This document shows positions 3,290-5,818 of a stretch of 5,818 nucleotides of DNA, piece after piece (the stretch's first letter is position 1; each line of letters opens with the position of its first letter). The notes beneath the pieces were generated by a model. It saw nothing but the letters and a program-made list of their open reading frames with translations. It did not search any database and was not told where the DNA came from. The stretch spans positions 1 through 5,818 of the forward strand of contig DWZY01000041.1 of assembly GCA_019117325.1 (NCBI GenBank), given 5' to 3'. This stretch comes from Candidatus Brevibacterium intestinigallinarum (lineage in GTDB: Bacteria > Actinomycetota > Actinomycetes > Actinomycetales > Brevibacteriaceae). The position numbers and the translations under genes are program-made.

Positions 3290-5197
3290 ATGAACTCCGC
3301 CCTGACCCCTCCCGTGATGCAGGACCCCGCCGCCGAGGCCGCCCGGACTGCCGCTGCCATCCGGACTCCTGAGGCCGGTCCTGCTCCCGAGGCCGCCCAG
3401 ACTCACGAGGCCACCCGCTCCGTCCCGGCTGCCGGCACCGCGCTCGCCCCGCTGCCCCAGCCGCGGGCGCTGCTGCTGGACTTCGGGGGAGTCGTCGTCT
3501 CGACGACGCCGCGGGAGGACTGGGCCCAGACTCTCGCTGACACCGTCCTCCGTCTGGCGGCGGGCGCCGGGTACGACCTGGAGCGCGAACAGGTCGAGGC
3601 CTCGCTGCGCACCGGCAGGTCAGCCCTGTCGCTGTGGAAGAACGCCTCCTCGCGCCGGCATGAGCCGCAGGAGCTGTCGCCCGGCGAGATCGTCGAGGAC
3701 TTCCTGCTGTCCGACCTGCCCCGCCCGGTCCGCCGCGCGCTCGCCCTGGACGCCGCCCGCATCCTCGCGGCGAAGAGCCGCGCCGTCTCCGACCACCACG
3801 TGCGCCCCGGCATTCCGGAGCTGCTCGCTGAGGCCCGTGCGCGGGGGATCGGCCTGGGCATCGTCTCGAACGCGCACGCCGGTGGCGCGCATCGCCGCAT
3901 CCTCGAGGAGCTGGGCCTCGACGAGTTCTTCGGCGTCCAGGTCTACTCCGACGAGGTCGGCATCCGGAAGCCCCACCCGGGCATGATCCGCCTGGCCGCC
4001 GAGGCCCTGGGAACCACCCCGGAGCACGCCTGGTACGTGGGGGACACCCTCGACCGCGACGTGGTCGCCGGCCGCCGCGCCGGCACCGGACGCGTCATCG
4101 TCACCCGCGACCGCCGCACCGATCACCCGCCGTTCCCCGTCACCGAGGCACCCGACCTCATCCTCGACACCCCCGCCGGCCTGCTCGACGAGCTGCGCCG
4201 GACCGTCCCCGCGGGGACGTCCGGGCACATCGCGGACGAGGGGGCCGCGGCTCCCTCCACGGAGGCCGCCACCGGTTTCCTCGACGCCGAGGCCGCTGGA
4301 CAGTCCGCGTCCGTCAGCACCGAGGGCGCAGCCGCCGGGTCGTCCTCCGCTCGACCTGCGGACCGGACGGACGCCGGGAGCCGGCCGGGGCCTCGGCGGC
4401 TCGCCCTGCTGCTGGACCACGGAGGGGTGCTGACGACCTCGGTCGCAAACCCGGAGCGCGACGCCGTCATGGGTCGGGCACTCGTTGACCTTGCGGCCCG
4501 CTGCGGTCACCCGATCACGCAGGAGGCGGCCGAGGCCGCGATGCGCACCGGCTGGGACCGGCACCGGGCGCGGAAGCGCTCCCGCGACGTCCTCACCGAC
4601 CCCGCCCACCAGTTCGATGAGGTGGACCCAGCCGTCCTGTGGGGTGACCTCGTGGGCGCGGATCTGCCGGATCCGGTGCGCGCGGCGATGCGGCTCGAGG
4701 CCGCCGAGCTGTCCTACCTGCTGCACCGGACGAAGGGCACGCCCAGCCCGCGGGAGGGCGCGCTCGAGCTGGTCCGGTGGGCGCACGCGCACGGCATCGT
4801 CGTGGGGATCGTGTCGAACACGATCTCCGGCCGCGGAGTCCGCGCCACGCTGGCCGACTACGGGATCCTCGTCCTGCTGGGCCCCGGCGCCTACTCCGAC
4901 GAGGTGGGGGTGCGGAAGCCCGGCGTCGCCGTGTTCGAGGCGGCCCTGTCCGGCCTGGAGGCCGACCCCGCAGACGTCGTCTACGTGGGTGACAAGGCCC
5001 TCAATGACGGCCGCGGCGGCCGCGACGCCGGCATCGGCACGATCTGCCTGCTGCGCGGCGGCAAAGACGCGGACGATGCGCTCGAGGAGGCGCGCGCTCA
5101 GGGCTGGGCGGACCACGTCCTCGACGGACCCGGCGACGTGATCGGCGTCCTCGAGGAGCGCCTGGCGCTCGCGTCCGGACCGTCCCCGACTGCCTGA
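3290..5197 (+). CDS. Tandem double-domain HAD-superfamily hydrolase
   Basis: A 635-residue cytoplasmic protein with two complete HAD subclass-IA hydrolase domains, a fold mostly used for phosphate-monoester hydrolysis through an aspartyl-phosphate. Domain 1 (about 60-300): nucleophile Asp64 in LLLDFGGV, Ser193 in GIVSNA, Lys227 in GIRKP, Asp252 and Asp257 in VGDTLDRD. Domain 2 (about 370-620): Asp376 in LLLDHGGV, Ser509 in GIVSNT, Lys543 in GVRKP, Asp568 and Asp573 in VGDKALND. Both have a helical cap of about 130 residues between motifs I and II and share an RTG signature 43 residues after the nucleophile. An Ala/Pro/Glu-rich leader of about 58 residues and a low-complexity linker (about 306-370) flank the domains. 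The residue two after each nucleophile is Gly, not the usual acid/base Asp, as in YihX-type members. ATG 3290 is chosen because a TAGCGT box lies 7 nt before it; upstream in-frame codons from GTG 3218 are Arg-rich and unlike the protein. It probably acts with the downstream membrane protein and is controlled by divergent lacI. Substrate unknown. Confidence 0.92.
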   Translation: MNSALTPPVMQDPAAEAARTAAAIRTPEAGPAPEAAQTHEATRSVPAAGTALAPLPQPRALLLDFGGVVVSTTPREDWAQTLADTVLRLAAGAGYDLEREQVEASLRTGRSALSLWKNASSRRHEPQELSPGEIVEDFLLSDLPRPVRRALALDAARILAAKSRAVSDHHVRPGIPELLAEARARGIGLGIVSNAHAGGAHRRILEELGLDEFFGVQVYSDEVGIRKPHPGMIRLAAEALGTTPEHAWYVGDTLDRDVVAGRRAGTGRVIVTRDRRTDHPPFPVTEAPDLILDTPAGLLDELRRTVPAGTSGHIADEGAAAPSTEAATGFLDAEAAGQSASVSTEGAAAGSSSARPADRTDAGSRPGPRRLALLLDHGGVLTTSVANPERDAVMGRALVDLAARCGHPITQEAAEAAMRTGWDRHRARKRSRDVLTDPAHQFDEVDPAVLWGDLVGADLPDPVRAAMRLEAAELSYLLHRTKGTPSPREGALELVRWAHAHGIVVGIVSNTISGRGVRATLADYGILVLLGPGAYSDEVGVRKPGVAVFEAALSGLEADPADVVYVGDKALNDGRGGRDAGIGTICLLRGGKDADDALEEARAQGWADHVLDGPGDVIGVLEERLALASGPSPTA

Positions 5198-5251
5198 CTG
5201 ACCGTTCCGGACGTCCACCCGAACCTCAGACCTCCCACCACCTGACGTCCC

Positions 5252-5279
5252 GACCAGACCTCTCTGACCAGACCTCTCA
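5252..5279. repeat. 14-bp tandem repeat in the leader
   Basis: GACCAGACCTCTCT (5252-5265) is directly followed by GACCAGACCTCTCA (5266-5279), 13 of 14 bases identical. The core CAGACCTC also occurs at 5227-5234, exactly 28 bp before the copy at 5255, so three cores sit in a 14-bp register. It may be slippage-derived or a repeated binding site. Confidence 0.75.
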
Positions 5280-5300
5280 CCTCTCCGCCCCACCCTGCTG

Positions 5301-5306
5301 AAGGAG
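5301..5306 (+). promoter_or_regulatory. Ribosome binding site of the membrane-protein gene
   Basis: AAGGAG lies 5 nt before the ATG at 5312. This standard leadered site contrasts with the leaderless arrangement proposed for the HAD gene upstream, consistent with the membrane-protein gene being internal to a transcript. Confidence 0.8.
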
Positions 5307-5311
5307 CCACC

Positions 5312-5818
5312 ATGACCACCCAGACTCCGGCCCCGGCCGCCGAGGAGCGCCGCGGCACCCTGCGCGGCGCCATCGACGGCATCCGCTCCGTCGAGCTCAC
5401 CACGTCGCAGAAGCTCATGATCTTCGTCCTGTCGATGTCGCTGTTCGGACTGGCGAACATCATCCTCGAGATCATCCCGGACCCCTCGATCGGGCCTGTC
5501 GACATCTCCGTGTCCTACATGGTGTTCGTGCCGCTCACGATCGCCGCGCTCTTCTCGCCGTTCTGGGCCGCCCTGGGTGCGCCGCTGGGCGAGATCGTCT
5601 TCACCGACCTCCTCATGGGCGACTTCTCCGGCCTCGCGGAGATCGAGGGCTACCTCCAGATGTTCCTCGCCGTCTTCATCGCCGGCTCCCTCATCCGCAA
5701 CCCCCGCTCGAAGGGGCAGATCGCCGTGGGCGCGATCGTCCTCGTGCTGGTTGACAAGATCCTCTCCGCCATCGTCGACCTGTCGAAGGTGTGGATCGGC
5801 GTCGAGGACGCCGAGTTC
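5312..5818 (+). CDS. Multi-spanning membrane protein, ECF-transporter S-component-like, partial (N-terminal 169 residues)
   Basis: The first 169 codons of an integral membrane protein cut by the right window edge. Seen directly: a hydrophilic N-terminus of about 33 residues rich in Pro/Ala/Glu/Arg, then hydrophobic segments near 35-55 (LMIFVLSMSLFGLANIILEII), 67-102 including FVPLTIAALFSPFWAALGAPLG, 114-128 (YLQMFLAVFIAGSLI) and 137-157. The Gly/Pro-rich turn GAPLGEIVFTDLLMGDFSG (89-107) resembles the G-x-x-x-G-x-x-x-D-L-L segment of energy-coupling-factor S components, which bind vitamins, nucleosides or metals and work with EcfA ATPases and EcfT. I cannot name a specific family. A direct test is whether ATPase and EcfT-like genes follow. 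It lies 114 bp after the double HAD gene on the same strand and may be co-regulated by LacI. Alternative: an unrelated conserved membrane protein. Confidence 0.6.
   Translation, partial: MTTQTPAPAAEERRGTLRGAIDGIRSVELTTSQKLMIFVLSMSLFGLANIILEIIPDPSIGPVDISVSYMVFVPLTIAALFSPFWAALGAPLGEIVFTDLLMGDFSGLAEIEGYLQMFLAVFIAGSLIRNPRSKGQIAVGAIVLVLVDKILSAIVDLSKVWIGVEDAEF

Larger units (their letters stand above)
5198..5311 (+). other. 114-bp C-rich spacer between the HAD gene and the membrane-protein gene
   Basis: The spacer is pyrimidine-rich, with a tandem repeat at 5252-5279 and a ribosome site near its end. No strong hairpin terminator, no recognisable riboswitch and no TANNNT-type promoter was found. 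The two genes may therefore share a transcript with an unstructured leader, though a separate promoter cannot be excluded. Confidence 0.5.

Noticed and set aside
3320..3420. GAGGCC-containing repeats in the N-terminal leader of the HAD gene
   Set aside because: They encode an Ala/Glu/Pro low-complexity region. The repetition follows from the amino-acid composition and codon bias and is too irregular to call a repeat array.
3620..5293. A 557-codon minus-strand open frame antisense to the double HAD gene
   Set aside because: It is Gly/Arg/Val-rich without recognisable motifs. Openness follows from codon bias of the HAD gene.
5198..5311. A riboswitch in the leader of the transporter-like gene
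   Set aside because: The sequence is C-rich and repeat-containing with no stable multi-helix structure or conserved aptamer sequence I could recognise.

Overview
The window is GC-rich DNA with strong G/C preference at third codon positions. Gene types (PspC-like membrane protein, Ogt-type methyltransferase, LacI regulator, HAD phosphatase-like enzyme, a transporter-like membrane protein) and TANNNT -10 boxes placed directly before start codons suggest a high-GC actinobacterium. Something near the Micrococcales (Brachybacterium/Dermabacteraceae type) is my guess; this is inferred from style, not from a search.

Layout. Left end (minus): the first 120 codons of an O6-alkylguanine-DNA alkyltransferase gene, cut by the window edge before its active-site Cys. 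A 241-bp divergent spacer separates it from a small carboxymuconolactone decarboxylase-family protein (plus, 602-973). That gene converges on an RBBP9-like alpha/beta hydrolase (minus, 1008-1628), with two short hairpins in the 34-bp gap. Upstream of the hydrolase lie a PspC-domain membrane protein (minus, start chosen at 1996) and a LacI-family repressor (minus, 2116-3156).

Right half (plus): diverging from lacI across a 133-bp spacer is a 635-residue protein made of two complete HAD hydrolase domains in tandem (3290-5197). After a 114-bp leader containing a 14-bp tandem repeat comes the start of a multi-spanning membrane protein resembling an ECF-transporter S component (5312 to the window end). 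The likely functional unit is LacI repressor, double HAD enzyme and membrane protein: a locally regulated uptake and dephosphorylation locus whose substrate cannot be read from this sequence. The genes left of lacI look like unrelated housekeeping or stress genes.

The most noteworthy observations are the tandem HAD duplication with nearly identical catalytic-motif spacing, the Gly replacing the second motif-I Asp in both halves, a LacI protein with a shortened hinge, three genes whose ATG sits exactly 7 nt after a TANNNT box (leaderless geometry), and the palindromes between lacI and the HAD gene. No RNA genes, mobile elements or CRISPR arrays were seen. No stretch longer than 300 bases lacks a gene.
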